A DNA stretch of 64,000 nucleotides from an uncultured bacterium (GTDB lineage: Bacteria; Hydrogenedentota; Hydrogenedentia; Hydrogenedentales; CAILVY01). The stretch spans positions 10,575 to 74,574 of the forward strand of contig CALEDJ010000068.1 in assembly GCA_937951485.1 (NCBI GenBank). The letters are read 5' to 3'. Position 1 is the stretch's first letter, and every line of letters begins with the position of its first letter. A model generated the notes under the pieces. That model worked only from the letters and a program-made list of their open reading frames with translations. It made no database searches and had not been told where the DNA came from. Positions 17,841 through 26,763 of this stretch are shown here, one piece after another. Position numbers and translations under genes: made by a program.

Positions 17841-18569
17841 ATGGAAACGAGAAAAAACAAGAGAGAAAATGCGACAAACAGAATCTTTAACGCGCTTGTC
17901 TGCTGTCTGTGTCTTGCGGGATTGACCGGGTGCTATACGGCAGATTCAGGCAATTACGCAACCGATGAGATTGTATTCGATTTCGTGGTGGACGTTACCG
18001 AAACAACGGCGACGGCCACGGCTTCCTTCTGGACCTATCGGGCGATTCCGGGGAATGTCGTTTATCTGGTCCTTACAGATTTTGACACGGTCATGGTGAA
18101 TGGCATCCCCATGTCGAGAAAAAGAGGCCCTGTTGCCGACTATTACTCGGTCACGATCCCACCGGCGCAGGAGTATACGTTCACTTTCCGACGCGGCGAT
18201 GGCACTTCTTATGATTCCACAGTAAGCGCCATCCCGCCGCTGACTATAACCCGTCCCACTTCGGGAACGTGGGTTTCCCGCGCCGCGGACATGGAAATTG
18301 AATGGACAAATTCCATCGAAGGCGGCGTGGCGACAGTTTTTGTGCCAGGGGGTGAATATGTCAACGGCTTTTTACAGGATGTTGCGGATTCTGGAACCTA
18401 TACCATTCCCGCCGGAACCTTCCTTGTGGATGCCTCCGCACCACAGCCGCGTTCGTTTGGCGCCTCCCTGTCTGTGTCTCGAAGGAAAAGGGAAACCTTG
18501 GGGCCTGAACTGACCGGCCATATTACGGTGCGATCGGGGGATACCATTCAATTCATAACGACAGAATAG
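17841..18569 (+). CDS. Putative lipoprotein of unknown function
   Basis: The product is 242 aa. The ATG at 17841 starts a basic segment, then a hydrophobic stretch ending in the lipobox LTGC (Cys31), so it should be a lipid-anchored envelope protein. The mature part is rich in Thr, Ser and beta-forming residues, with patterns such as TATASFWTYRAIPGNVVYLVLTDFD and TRPTSGTWVSRAADMEIEW that suggest one or two Ig-like beta-sandwich domains. No catalytic motif is seen and I do not recognise the family. It is monocistronic, and a 96-bp palindromic repeat begins 4 bp after the stop. The next gene downstream encodes the lipoprotein-releasing permease. Confidence 0.7.
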   Translation: METRKNKRENATNRIFNALVCCLCLAGLTGCYTADSGNYATDEIVFDFVVDVTETTATATASFWTYRAIPGNVVYLVLTDFDTVMVNGIPMSRKRGPVADYYSVTIPPAQEYTFTFRRGDGTSYDSTVSAIPPLTITRPTSGTWVSRAADMEIEWTNSIEGGVATVFVPGGEYVNGFLQDVADSGTYTIPAGTFLVDASAPQPRSFGASLSVSRRKRETLGPELTGHITVRSGDTIQFITTE

Positions 18570-18957
18570 ATGAGGCATTTGCGAATTGGGCTGTATTTGA
18601 ACACAGGAACTCGAAATATCCGGGATTTTCGATGGAACTGATCTTCGGATCGCCTGTTTCGCAAATGCATCAATAGATGTTTGGTTTCCGTTCGCATCGC
18701 CCAATCGTTTTCCCCATTCCCGTAGCCGACAATTGCATTCGGGAAGGGGGTTATACGATATGGTCATATGCCCGCTGGGGGTGGATGCAGCGCAGCGGAA
18801 CCTGTCATGATGGTATCTGGTGCGGGTGCTGCATCTTCAAATGCGATTGGCCAAGACAGCGCGCGTCTTGGAATCCTCTTCGTGAATCTGATATTGTCGC
18901 GGGACGTCGCGGGCGCGGTCCGTGGCGTTGTTGGGGACTCGGCAAGGAATCTGTCCG
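18570..18957. other. Intergenic region, 388 bp
   Basis: Apart from the palindromic repeat at 18574-18669, the stretch up to the permease start has no recognisable gene. Small open frames on both strands have no family similarity. Confidence 0.45.
18574..18669. repeat. 96-bp interspersed palindromic repeat, copy A
   Basis: The element is bounded by perfect 11-bp inverted repeats, GCATTTGCGAA (18575-18585) and TTCGCAAATGC. A second copy of exactly the same length is at 34963-35058, roughly 70 % identical by eye, with a shared core around TATCCGGGATTT and ATGGAACTGA. Minus-strand translations of the two copies also resemble each other (VPSKIPDIS / VPSEIPDTS), but no full protein is encoded. This suggests a non-autonomous MITE- or REP-like element. 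Confidence 0.75.
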
Positions 18958-20214
18958 GTGCGTTTTGAGTTGTATGTGGCCGCGCGGTATCTGCGCGGGA
19001 AGCGGAAAAACCGCTTCGTCAACCTCATCACCATCATTTCGGTGGCGGGGGTCTGCGTCGGCGTGATGGCGCTGATCGTGGTGATGAGCGTGATGACCGG
19101 CTTCAACATCGCGTTGCGGGAAACCATCATCGGCAACCGGGCGCATCTGACGGTGTATCTGCCGGGCGGCGCGCCGATTACTGATTACGAGGAGATCATC
19201 CGGGACATTGAGGCGCTGTGCCCGGAGATTGTGGCGTCGGGGCCGATTGTGCAGATCGAGGCGCTGCTGCGCCGGGGGGATGAGACGACGGGCGCGCTGA
19301 TCCACGGGGTGGACCCGGAACGGGAACGGCATGTGACGGACCTGGCCGTGAACCTGACGCGGGAAGGCGGGCGTACCTTCGGTCGGGGCGAGTTGCCGGG
19401 GGAAAAGGAAATTGTGCTCGGATACCGGCTGGCGCAGCGCGTAAACGCCAGCGTGGGCACCGAAATCTCCGTCATTACGGCGAAGTCCACGGTCAGGGCC
19501 CTGGTCGGGCGGCAAATGGGCGCACCGCTGTGGTTGCGGGTGAGCGGCATTTCCCAGGCGAAGATGTCGGACATAGATATGCTCTACGCCTTTGTGGACC
19601 TCGATACGGCGCGGATGCTCACCGGTCGGGACGGCGTGGATGCGGTGCATGTCAAACTGACCGACCCCTTTCTTGCGGACCGGGTCAAGCAGGCGATTCA
19701 GGACCATCTGCCATACCGCGCCCGCACATGGTATCAGGATCAGGAGGCCTTTTTTGAAGCGCTCAAGCAGGAAAAACTGGTGATGTTCATCATCCTGGCA
19801 TTCATCATCCTTGTGGCGGCGTTCAACATCACCAGTACACTGATTATGATTGTGATGGAAAAGCGGCGCGACATCGGCATTCTGCGCACACTGGGCGCGA
19901 GCGGGCCGTCCATCCTGTTGTTGTTCATCCTGCAGGGCCTCATGATTGGATTGAGTGGTACGGTGGTCGGCGCCGTGTTGGGCACACTGTTCGCCTTGAA
20001 TCTCAATCCGATCGCGGAATTCCTGGCGCCGTTTCTGGGCATAGACCTGTTCAACAGCACTATTTATTATTTCGATCATATCCCGGTGGCCGTGATGCCC
20101 CGGGACATCATGTGGATTACCACCTCGGCGGTGGTGCTCACTTTCATGTCCACCCTGTATCCGGCGTGGAGTGCGGTGCGGGTGGACCCGGTGGATGCAT
20201 TGCGGTATGAGTAG
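18958..20214 (+). CDS. Lipoprotein-releasing ABC transporter permease (LolC/LolE type)
   Basis: The product is 418 aa from the GTG at 18958, which starts exactly where family members start (VRFELYVAARYLRGKRKNRF); an ATG at 18922 would add 12 residues. One membrane segment is at about residues 22-45 (FVNLITIISVAGVCVGVMALIVVMSV). A large periplasmic MacB-like domain follows, then three segments in the C-terminal 140 residues (FIILAFIILVAAFNITSTLIM, ILLLFILQGLMIGLSGTV and the last near residue 390). EKRRDIGILRTLGAS is the coupling-helix signature. With LolD it extracts outer-membrane lipoproteins from the inner membrane. Only one permease gene is present, suggesting a homodimeric LolF-like arrangement. 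Confidence 0.92.
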   Translation: MRFELYVAARYLRGKRKNRFVNLITIISVAGVCVGVMALIVVMSVMTGFNIALRETIIGNRAHLTVYLPGGAPITDYEEIIRDIEALCPEIVASGPIVQIEALLRRGDETTGALIHGVDPERERHVTDLAVNLTREGGRTFGRGELPGEKEIVLGYRLAQRVNASVGTEISVITAKSTVRALVGRQMGAPLWLRVSGISQAKMSDIDMLYAFVDLDTARMLTGRDGVDAVHVKLTDPFLADRVKQAIQDHLPYRARTWYQDQEAFFEALKQEKLVMFIILAFIILVAAFNITSTLIMIVMEKRRDIGILRTLGASGPSILLLFILQGLMIGLSGTVVGAVLGTLFALNLNPIAEFLAPFLGIDLFNSTIYYFDHIPVAVMPRDIMWITTSAVVLTFMSTLYPAWSAVRVDPVDALRYE

Positions 20215-20887
20215 CGTGATTGAATGCAAAGGCGTGCAGAAAACCTACCATGACGGCACACGGGAACTGCGCATCCTCGACGGGCTGGACCTTGAGGTCA
20301 AGGAAGGTGAGATCATGGCGATCACCGGCCCCTCGGGCGTGGGGAAGAGCACGCTGCTGCATCTCATGGGCACACTGGACACGCCGACCGGCGGCGAGAT
20401 CCTGTTCCGGGCCAGACCCTTGGGGCGGATGGGCTGGGGCGCCATCAACCAGATTCGCAACCGGGAAATCGGATTTGTCTTTCAGTTTTACCACCTGCTG
20501 CCGGAGTTCAATGCCCTCGAAAATGTGATGATGCCGGCGCTGTGCAAGGGCGCGCGGCCCGCCGCATGCCGCGCCCGTGCCATGGAACTGCTGGCCAAAG
20601 TGGGCCTGGCGGACCGCATGCGACACAAACCCGGCCAACTCAGCGGGGGCGAACAGCAGCGCGTCGCGATTGCCCGGGCGCTTTTCAACAATCCCACTGT
20701 CCTGCTCACGGATGAACCGACGGGCAACCTGGATGAAAAAACCAGCGAAGGAATCACCGACCTGCTCTGGCAATTGAACCAACAGGAGGGGGTGACAATC
20801 GTTATCGTCACGCATGACGAATCGTTCGCGCGCCGCGCCCACCGGTGGGTGCAATTGCACGAAGGCAAGGCGTACCCCAAACGCTGA
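20207..20887 (+). CDS. lolD: Lipoprotein-releasing ABC transporter ATPase
   Basis: The product is 226 aa from the ATG at 20207, which overlaps the permease stop (ATGAGTAG), so translation is coupled. Walker A GPSGVGKST, Q-loop FVFQFYHLLPEFNALENV (the LLPEF/ALENV wording is typical of LolD), signature LSGGEQQRVAIARAL, Walker B VLLTDEPTGNLDE and the H-loop VTHDESFA are all present. It powers release of lipoproteins to the LolA-type chaperone. The presence of the system fits the lipoproteins encoded in this window and implies a diderm envelope. Its stop codon directly abuts the stop of the convergent hydC. Confidence 0.95.
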   Translation: MSSVIECKGVQKTYHDGTRELRILDGLDLEVKEGEIMAITGPSGVGKSTLLHLMGTLDTPTGGEILFRARPLGRMGWGAINQIRNREIGFVFQFYHLLPEFNALENVMMPALCKGARPAACRARAMELLAKVGLADRMRHKPGQLSGGEQQRVAIARALFNNPTVLLTDEPTGNLDEKTSEGITDLLWQLNQQEGVTIVIVTHDESFARRAHRWVQLHEGKAYPKR

Positions 20888-21436
20888 TTACGACTGTTTT
20901 TGGGCCGCCTGCTTCTCCGCTTCCTTGACGAAACGCTCCAGCAGGGCGGGAACTTTGTCGGGAGTCATCTCACCATAGATGCGTTCGCCCACCATAACCA
21001 CCGGTGCCAGGCCGCACGCGCCCAGACACCGACTGGCCTCCAGTGAAAAGAGTCCGTCGCTGGTGGTTTCACCGAATCCGATGCCGAGTTCATCGCGCAG
21101 TCGTTCGACGACCCGATCCGCCCCCTTGACGTAACATGCCGTGCCCAGGCATACGCGGATGGTGAATTTTCCCTGTGGTTCCAGCCGGAAATAATGATAG
21201 AAAGTGGCCACGCCGGTGACCTTGGCTGCGGGAATCTGCATGAGTTGGGCGACGGCATCAAGTTGCTCTTTGCCCAAATACCCGAAATGCGCCTGCACTT
21301 TGTGCAGTACCGAGATTAACTGGCTGTGCGGATAAGGACCGCTGTTACAGGCCTCGATGAAGGCCACGACATGGTCCGGCAGTGCGGCCCGGCTTTTCTC
21401 CATAACCTCCTTGCGATTGTCGGTCTGAATCATCAT
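20888..21436 (-). CDS. hydC: [FeFe]-hydrogenase gamma subunit (NuoE-like)
   Basis: The product is 182 aa, a NuoE-family thioredoxin-fold [2Fe-2S] protein. Cluster ligands are Cys96, Cys101 (CLGTACYVKGA), Cys137 and Cys141 (CLGACGLAPV), with the usual C-x4-C...C-x3-C spacing. An N-terminal helical domain precedes them (LISVLHKVQAHFGYLGKEQLDAVAQLM). Its start overlaps the end of hydA by 4 bp (ATGA). Next to HydA and the NuoF-like HydB it forms the gamma subunit that passes electrons to the flavin in trimeric NAD-dependent hydrogenases. Other NuoE roles (complex I, formate dehydrogenase) are excluded by the neighbours. Confidence 0.92.
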   Translation of the reverse strand: MMIQTDNRKEVMEKSRAALPDHVVAFIEACNSGPYPHSQLISVLHKVQAHFGYLGKEQLDAVAQLMQIPAAKVTGVATFYHYFRLEPQGKFTIRVCLGTACYVKGADRVVERLRDELGIGFGETTSDGLFSLEASRCLGACGLAPVVMVGERIYGEMTPDKVPALLERFVKEAEKQAAQKQS

Positions 21437-23199
21437 CGGATTCCTCTTGGCAAGCGTGGTGCGTAATGAGTGTGTAAGAACTTGTGGGCCTTTTCACCGC
21501 CGGGTTCGCCCAAATAATCCCGGTAAAGGGCCTGAATCTGCGGGTTCCGGATGGAACTTCGGAGTTCCTTGGCGCTGTCAATGGCATACAACGCCTTTGC
21601 GCGCGCGGCGAGCAGCCGCCGGTCGAGAAAACGGTACCCCTGCGGCGGATAGGGCTGGCCGCCGCCCCCAATGCAACCGCCGGGGCAGGCCATCACCTCG
21701 ATGATGTGGAAGGCCTTCTCGCCGTTGACCACCTTGTCCAACAGGCGCTTCGCGTTTGTCAGGCCGTTGGCGACGCCGACATTCAGGAGGAGTTCGCCGA
21801 CGCGCAATTCGCGTTCGCGCAATCCCTCCACCGCGCGCACGTCGGTGAATTCCAGTTTTTCCGGGGGGGCGCCGGTGAGACGTTCGACCGCGCTGCGCAG
21901 CGCCGCTTCCATCACGCCGCCGGTCGTGCCGAAGATGTCCGCCGCGCCGCTGGATTCGCCGAAGGGGTTGTCGAAAGCGTCTTCGGGAAGATTGACCAGG
22001 TCAATGCCGTAGCATCTGATCATCCAGATAAGTTCGCGTGTGGTGAGGACGGCGTCGGTTTCCGGCGTGCCGTCCTCCATGTGGAATTCCGGGCGGCCCG
22101 CCTCGAATTTCTTCGCCACGCAGGGCATCACCGCCACCACAAAAAGGTCTTTGGCCGCGATGCCCATCTTTTCGGCGTAATAGCGCTTGAGCAATGACGA
22201 CATCATGGCCATGGGCGACCGGCAGGAGGAGGCGTGGGGAATCAATTCCGGATAAAATCGTTCCAGAAAGTTCACCCAGCCGGGCGAACAACTGGTGAGC
22301 AGCGGCAGACGTTCCTCCGCCTGAAACCGACGGACAAACTCCTCGGCTTCCTCCACAATGGTGAGGTCGGCGGTGAAATTGGTGTCGAATACGGCCTCGA
22401 ATCCAAGCCGCCGCAGCGCGGTGACCATCTGCCCGGTAACCGGCGTTCCCGGCTTAAGGCCGAAGCCCTCGCCCAGCGCCGCGCGGATGGAGGGCGCGGT
22501 CTGCACCACCACCGTCTTCGTCGGGTCATTCAACGCCGCCCAGACCGCTTCCGTGGCGCTCTGTTCAACAAGCGCCGCCGTGGGGCAGACGTTGATGCAT
22601 TGCCCGCATTGGATGCACACCGAATCATCCATCCGCGCGCCATGGGCGGGCATGACTTCCGTTTCAAACCCGCGCCCATGCTGGCTCAGGTTGTAAATAC
22701 CCTGCACTTCGGCACACACACGCACGCACCGTCCGCAGAGAATGCACTTTTCGGCGTTGCGCACGACGGAGCGGCTGGACGCCTCAACAGGCCGGCGCTT
22801 CCGCACGCCCTCAAAAAGACGTTCGCGCACGCCGAGCGAATACGCCAGGTTCTGCAGTTCGCAATTGCCGTCGCGCTCGCAGGTCTGGCAGTCCTGCGGA
22901 TGGTTATCCAACAGCAGTTCCAGAATGTCGCGGCGCGCCTGGCGGATTTCCGGGCTGTTGGTCTTCACTTCCATGCCTTCCCAGACCTTCACGCTGCAGG
23001 AAGCCATCAGAAAGTCCACGCCCTTCACTTCCACCACACAGACGCGACATGAACCGGCAAGGCTCAAATCAGGATGGTAGCAGAGCCGGGGGATGCGGAT
23101 GCCCAGATTCTTCTCAGCGGCATCCATGATGGTGGCGCCTTCAGGCACGCTGACGGGAGTTTCGTCTATCACAAGGTTTATCATCTTCTTGTCGCTCAT
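21433..23199 (-). CDS. hydA: [FeFe]-hydrogenase catalytic subunit
   Basis: The product is 588 aa. The N-terminal [2Fe-2S] domain has ligands Cys40, Cys51, Cys54 and Cys68. A His-ligated [4Fe-4S] site, H-x3-C-x2-C-x5-C (HPQDCQTCERDGNC), is at about residues 100-113. Two ferredoxin clusters follow: CILCGRCVRVC (about 152) and CIQCGQCINVCP (about 195). The H-cluster motifs are complete: L1 TSCSPGW (about 302), L2 MPCVAKKFEA (about 358) and L3 MACPGGCIGGGG (about 503). TSCSPGW is the form seen in trimeric, NAD-linked group A enzymes, and the hydB-hydA-hydC order supports electron bifurcation between ferredoxin and NADH. The maturases HydE, HydF and HydG are not in this window. Confidence 0.97.
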   Translation of the reverse strand: MSDKKMINLVIDETPVSVPEGATIMDAAEKNLGIRIPRLCYHPDLSLAGSCRVCVVEVKGVDFLMASCSVKVWEGMEVKTNSPEIRQARRDILELLLDNHPQDCQTCERDGNCELQNLAYSLGVRERLFEGVRKRRPVEASSRSVVRNAEKCILCGRCVRVCAEVQGIYNLSQHGRGFETEVMPAHGARMDDSVCIQCGQCINVCPTAALVEQSATEAVWAALNDPTKTVVVQTAPSIRAALGEGFGLKPGTPVTGQMVTALRRLGFEAVFDTNFTADLTIVEEAEEFVRRFQAEERLPLLTSCSPGWVNFLERFYPELIPHASSCRSPMAMMSSLLKRYYAEKMGIAAKDLFVVAVMPCVAKKFEAGRPEFHMEDGTPETDAVLTTRELIWMIRCYGIDLVNLPEDAFDNPFGESSGAADIFGTTGGVMEAALRSAVERLTGAPPEKLEFTDVRAVEGLRERELRVGELLLNVGVANGLTNAKRLLDKVVNGEKAFHIIEVMACPGGCIGGGGQPYPPQGYRFLDRRLLAARAKALYAIDSAKELRSSIRNPQIQALYRDYLGEPGGEKAHKFLHTHYAPRLPRGIR

Positions 23200-23220
23200 A
23201 ACACATTCCGTTCCGCTGGG

Positions 23221-25404
23221 TCAGCCTTTCAGCACGGCGTTGAACCGGCACACTTCAAAGCACCTGCCGCACTTGATGCACAGGCTCTGATCAATCACAT
23301 GCGCTTCCTTGCGTGCCCCGGTGATACACTGCACGGGGCAGTTCTTCGCGCACATGGTGCAGCCCACACATCTCTCCGTAGAAATCTCGTAGTGAACCAA
23401 AGCGCGGCACTTACGCGCGGGACAGCGCTTTTCATGCACGTGCGCCGCGTACTCTTCGCGGTAGTATTGCAGCGTGCTGAGGATGGGATTGGGCGCGGCC
23501 CGGCCCAGCCCGCACAACGACGTGCGTTTCACCAGCCGCCCAAGCCGTTCCAGGCGCTCGATGTCGTCCGGCAAGGCCTTGCCGGAGGTGATGCGCTCCA
23601 GGATTTCCAGCATGCGCTTGGTGCCCTCCCGGCACGGCGTGCATTTGCCGCAGGATTCGTCCTGAATGAATTCCATGAAGAACTTGGCGACATCCACCAT
23701 GCAATCGTCCTCGTCCAGGACAATCATGCCGCCGCTGCCCATGATGGAACCCAGTTTTGCCAGGGTGTCATAGTCCACCGGCGTATCGAGAAACCCGGCG
23801 GGAATGCACCCCCCCGCCGGGCCGCCGGTCTGCACCGCCTTGATCGCCTTGCCGTTGGCGGTGCCGCCGCCAATCTCCTCCACGACATGCCGCAGCGTAG
23901 TGCCCATGGGCACCTCGACCAGGCCTGTGCGGCGGATTTTTCCAGCCAGTGCGAAAACCTTCGTGCCGCCGCTCTGCGGTGTGCCGACCCGGCTGAACCA
24001 GTCGCTGCCGTATTTGAGGATTGGCGCTATGCTGGCGAATGTTTCGACGTTGTTGATTACCGTGGGCTTGCCCCACAAGCCGCTCTCGGTGGGAAACGGC
24101 GGACGGATACGCGGCTGGCCGCGCTCGCCCTCGATGGAATGAATCAGCGCGGTTTCCTCGCCGCATACAAAAGCGCCGGCACCCAGGCGAATCTCAATGT
24201 CAAATGAAAATCCCGAACCCAGTATGTTTCTGCCCAGCAAGCCGTTGGCGCGGCAGGTTTCGATGGCGTGTTCGATGCGCCGGATGGCCAGCGGATACTC
24301 CGCGCGAATATAGAAGAACCCGCGCTGCGCGCCGGTGGCGAAGCCGCCAATCATCAGGCCTTCGACCACGCTGAAAGGGTCGGACTCCAACATGCTCCGG
24401 TCCATGAACGCGCCCGGATCCCCTTCGTCCGCATTGCAGATGATATAGCGCGTCTTTTCGTTGTTCTTGCGCGCCTGCGCCCATTTCAGCCCCGTGGGGT
24501 AGCCGCCGCCGCCGCGCCCGCGCAATCTCGCCTCGGACACCATCTTCACCACCCATTCCGGGTCGTTCCGGTCCAGCGCCGTGGCCAGCGCCTCAAAACC
24601 CCGGTACCGGACATATTCGTGCAGACTCTCCGGGTCAATCACCCCGGCGTTGCGCAAGGCAATGCGGTGCTGTTGATTGAAGAAAGCCAAATCCCCGTAG
24701 AGGTCAAAAAACCGCTGGCTCATGGGTTGTTCACGATTGACCAGCCGATCCACAATCCGGCCGCCCATCAGATGTTCCTGCACCACGGCGCGCACATCGT
24801 TCTCATCCCGGATGGTGTAGAGCACGTTTTCGGGCAGCACCAGCGCCTGCGTAATCTCGCCGGCGGCCTGATTGGTCGCGCAGAATCCCAGGCACCGCGA
24901 TGAAATCACCCGTATCTTCTCGGGGTTCATTCCGGATTCCGCGATGACCCGCAGAAAAGCCTCCCGCACCCCGCCCTGCACCGCGCCGCCGCAGCCTGAT
25001 CCATCACACAGCATCAGGTGATTGGCATGTTCCGTAAGTTGGTCAGCGAGCATGCGCTCGGACACCGGCTTGCCGCCCAGCACATGGCTGTGGAAAATCT
25101 CATGCACCGCGTCGCGATCCACTTCGTGGTATTTTACGGGGAGGCGTCCGGTCTCGATAACGCCCACAATCGGCTCGCGGCTGCACCGCCCCGTACAGCC
25201 CGTGCGGTGCAGCAGGATGTCGCCGCGCCCGGAAGATTCGATGTGCCGGCGGAACTCTTCCCACACCGCCTCCGAACCGGCGGCGTGTTCGCAGGTGGCC
25301 GAACCGACCTGGATGCGGACGCTTGCCTTGCGCCACAGCGCGTCCACCGCCGCAGTCGCCTCCCCGCGCAGTTTTTCGTATCGTTTCAACACTTGCCCTG
25401 CCAT
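23221..25404 (-). CDS. hydB: [FeFe]-hydrogenase beta subunit (NuoF-like) with two N-terminal ferredoxin domains
   Basis: About 727 aa from the ATG at 25404 (MAGQVLKRYEK), preceded by AAGAGGAG; the open frame extends 16 codons upstream. Two tandem thioredoxin-like [2Fe-2S] domains occupy about residues 25-110 (ATCEHAAGS..TGCTGRCSREP) and 110-210 (LCDGSGCGGAV..SRCLGFCATN). The NuoF core follows: RLRGRGGGGYPTGLKW (FMN/NADH), CNADEGDPGAFMDR, GAGAFVCGEETALIHSIEG and the [4Fe-4S] site ESCGKCTPCREGT. The C-terminus carries two ferredoxin clusters, CVGCTMCAKNCP and CIKCGRCFEVC. It binds NAD(H) and FMN and would host the bifurcation flavin. Typical HydB has a single N-terminal domain, so the duplication is notable. 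It is 21 bp upstream of hydA. Confidence 0.93.
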   Translation of the reverse strand: MAGQVLKRYEKLRGEATAAVDALWRKASVRIQVGSATCEHAAGSEAVWEEFRRHIESSGRGDILLHRTGCTGRCSREPIVGVIETGRLPVKYHEVDRDAVHEIFHSHVLGGKPVSERMLADQLTEHANHLMLCDGSGCGGAVQGGVREAFLRVIAESGMNPEKIRVISSRCLGFCATNQAAGEITQALVLPENVLYTIRDENDVRAVVQEHLMGGRIVDRLVNREQPMSQRFFDLYGDLAFFNQQHRIALRNAGVIDPESLHEYVRYRGFEALATALDRNDPEWVVKMVSEARLRGRGGGGYPTGLKWAQARKNNEKTRYIICNADEGDPGAFMDRSMLESDPFSVVEGLMIGGFATGAQRGFFYIRAEYPLAIRRIEHAIETCRANGLLGRNILGSGFSFDIEIRLGAGAFVCGEETALIHSIEGERGQPRIRPPFPTESGLWGKPTVINNVETFASIAPILKYGSDWFSRVGTPQSGGTKVFALAGKIRRTGLVEVPMGTTLRHVVEEIGGGTANGKAIKAVQTGGPAGGCIPAGFLDTPVDYDTLAKLGSIMGSGGMIVLDEDDCMVDVAKFFMEFIQDESCGKCTPCREGTKRMLEILERITSGKALPDDIERLERLGRLVKRTSLCGLGRAAPNPILSTLQYYREEYAAHVHEKRCPARKCRALVHYEISTERCVGCTMCAKNCPVQCITGARKEAHVIDQSLCIKCGRCFEVCRFNAVLKG

Positions 25405-25448
25405 GTTCGCTCCTCTTGATGCCATGCGTGCATAAAGTCGGTGCGGCG

Positions 25449-26330
25449 TCATTTGGACAGCGCCGCGATGATGCCATTTACGTGGGCCACGTCCCGTTCC
25501 AGCACCCGAATCCGTTCTTCGCCTTCGGCGAATTTCCCCAACGACTCGTCCTCAATGCACAGGTCGCCCGCATATCCCGCCGCGTGCAGCACACGCGCCA
25601 CGCGCGCATGGTCCACATCGCCCTCATCCAGCGGGCAGACATAACGCCCGTATTCCCAGCCCGCCTCGCGTGTCTGCTCGCGCATTTCCGCGGGGTAGCA
25701 TATGTTTTTCAAGTGCGTGTGCTTCGCATGCGGCGCCAGCACAGCGAGAATACCATACACCTCGGACAACGGATAGCCGCGCCAGTAGAAATTCCCGGTG
25801 TCCATCGTTACGCCCAGGCGGTCGGACCCGACCCTCAGGAACACATTCAGCAGAAACGCGAGGTTATTGCCCTGGAAGCCGTGGTTTTCAATGCCCATCG
25901 TCACGCTGAGGCCCGATGTCATTTCCAACGCTGCGCCCAGTCCGTCCGCAAAAAGGCGCACCCGATCCTCGAAGTTCAGTTCGCGCTCGCGCGACATGTA
26001 GGAGTCAATGCGGATATTGTCCATGCCGAGGATCGCGGCCAATTCCAGCGCCCGCGCCACCCACCGTGCGTTCTCTTTCGCGTCGCCCGCGCTGAAATCC
26101 CGCGCCGTCAGAAAACTGCACGGCCGCACATCCAGCCCGTTCAGATGTTTGCGGTAGGCGGCGGCATCCTCATCCGTCACCAGGCGAATCCGCTCCCGCG
26201 CATCCATGCGCATCACTTCAAAGGTCGCCGACAGTTCAATTTCAACGGCATTGACGCCCAATTGGCGTATCCCCTCGATGGGGGTGGGAAATGTATCGAA
26301 AAGCATACAATCGCGGATAGAACAGTACAT
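25449..26330 (-). CDS. Sugar phosphate isomerase/epimerase-like TIM-barrel protein
   Basis: The product is 293 aa from the ATG at 26330, which follows ACAGGAGA. It has the AP-endonuclease-2/xylose-isomerase-like barrel: EIELSATFEVM, IRIDSYMSRE, MGIENHGFQGNN (Glu metal ligand), VTMDTGNFYW, HTHLKNI and LCIEDES (terminal Glu ligand). Such enzymes isomerise or epimerise sugars or inositols; the substrate is not determined. It lies 44 bp upstream of hydB on the same strand. It could be the first gene of the hydrogenase transcript, but no functional link is obvious. Confidence 0.85.
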   Translation of the reverse strand: MYCSIRDCMLFDTFPTPIEGIRQLGVNAVEIELSATFEVMRMDARERIRLVTDEDAAAYRKHLNGLDVRPCSFLTARDFSAGDAKENARWVARALELAAILGMDNIRIDSYMSRERELNFEDRVRLFADGLGAALEMTSGLSVTMGIENHGFQGNNLAFLLNVFLRVGSDRLGVTMDTGNFYWRGYPLSEVYGILAVLAPHAKHTHLKNICYPAEMREQTREAGWEYGRYVCPLDEGDVDHARVARVLHAAGYAGDLCIEDESLGKFAEGEERIRVLERDVAHVNGIIAALSK

Positions 26331-26763
26331 AACCGAATCTCCTGTGTGGCGCCCCAATCAAACGGTTGGCGGTAGTTTATGACGCCATCCGCATGATAAG
26401 CAACCTTGAGGTTCCAGCGGGAATCCGGCGCCGTTTGGCAACGAAAGCCCCCTTGGGAGTGCGCAAGCCATGCTTGCGCCTTTTCACCTCTGCCAACAAC
26501 GAGGCGGAATGCGGAGACTGTGTCGCCCTTTCTTTAGCAGTGATGCGTCGCACAGCGCCGCTGAGCGAAGGTAATCTGAAGTCACGACGGTCATGATGTC
26601 CGCGATTGCTTCGCTTCGCTCGCAAGGAGGAGGATGCAGGGTTGGCCGGGTAGATTCAGAATTGTTGTATTTCCAGGAAAGTGCGTTTCCTTTCTTTTTT
26701 GAATCGCCGCCGAAGCCGCTGGGGAACTCGCAATGCCGATGAGGCGATACCGGTTGGGCGGGG
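26331..26763. repeat. Intergenic repeat-bearing region, 433 bp
   Basis: No real gene is recognised. At 26602-26625 the minus strand reads TTGCGAGCGAAGCGAAGCAA, a dispersed-repeat motif common in metagenome-derived genomes. Translations of the neighbourhood give the usual spurious repeat-derived peptides (such as CERSEAIA). An upstream segment (26440-26530) also looks repeat-like. Confidence 0.5.

Noticed and set aside
18805-20229. A 474-codon minus-strand open frame
   Set aside because: It is antisense to the Lol permease, which has clear family motifs and membrane segments.
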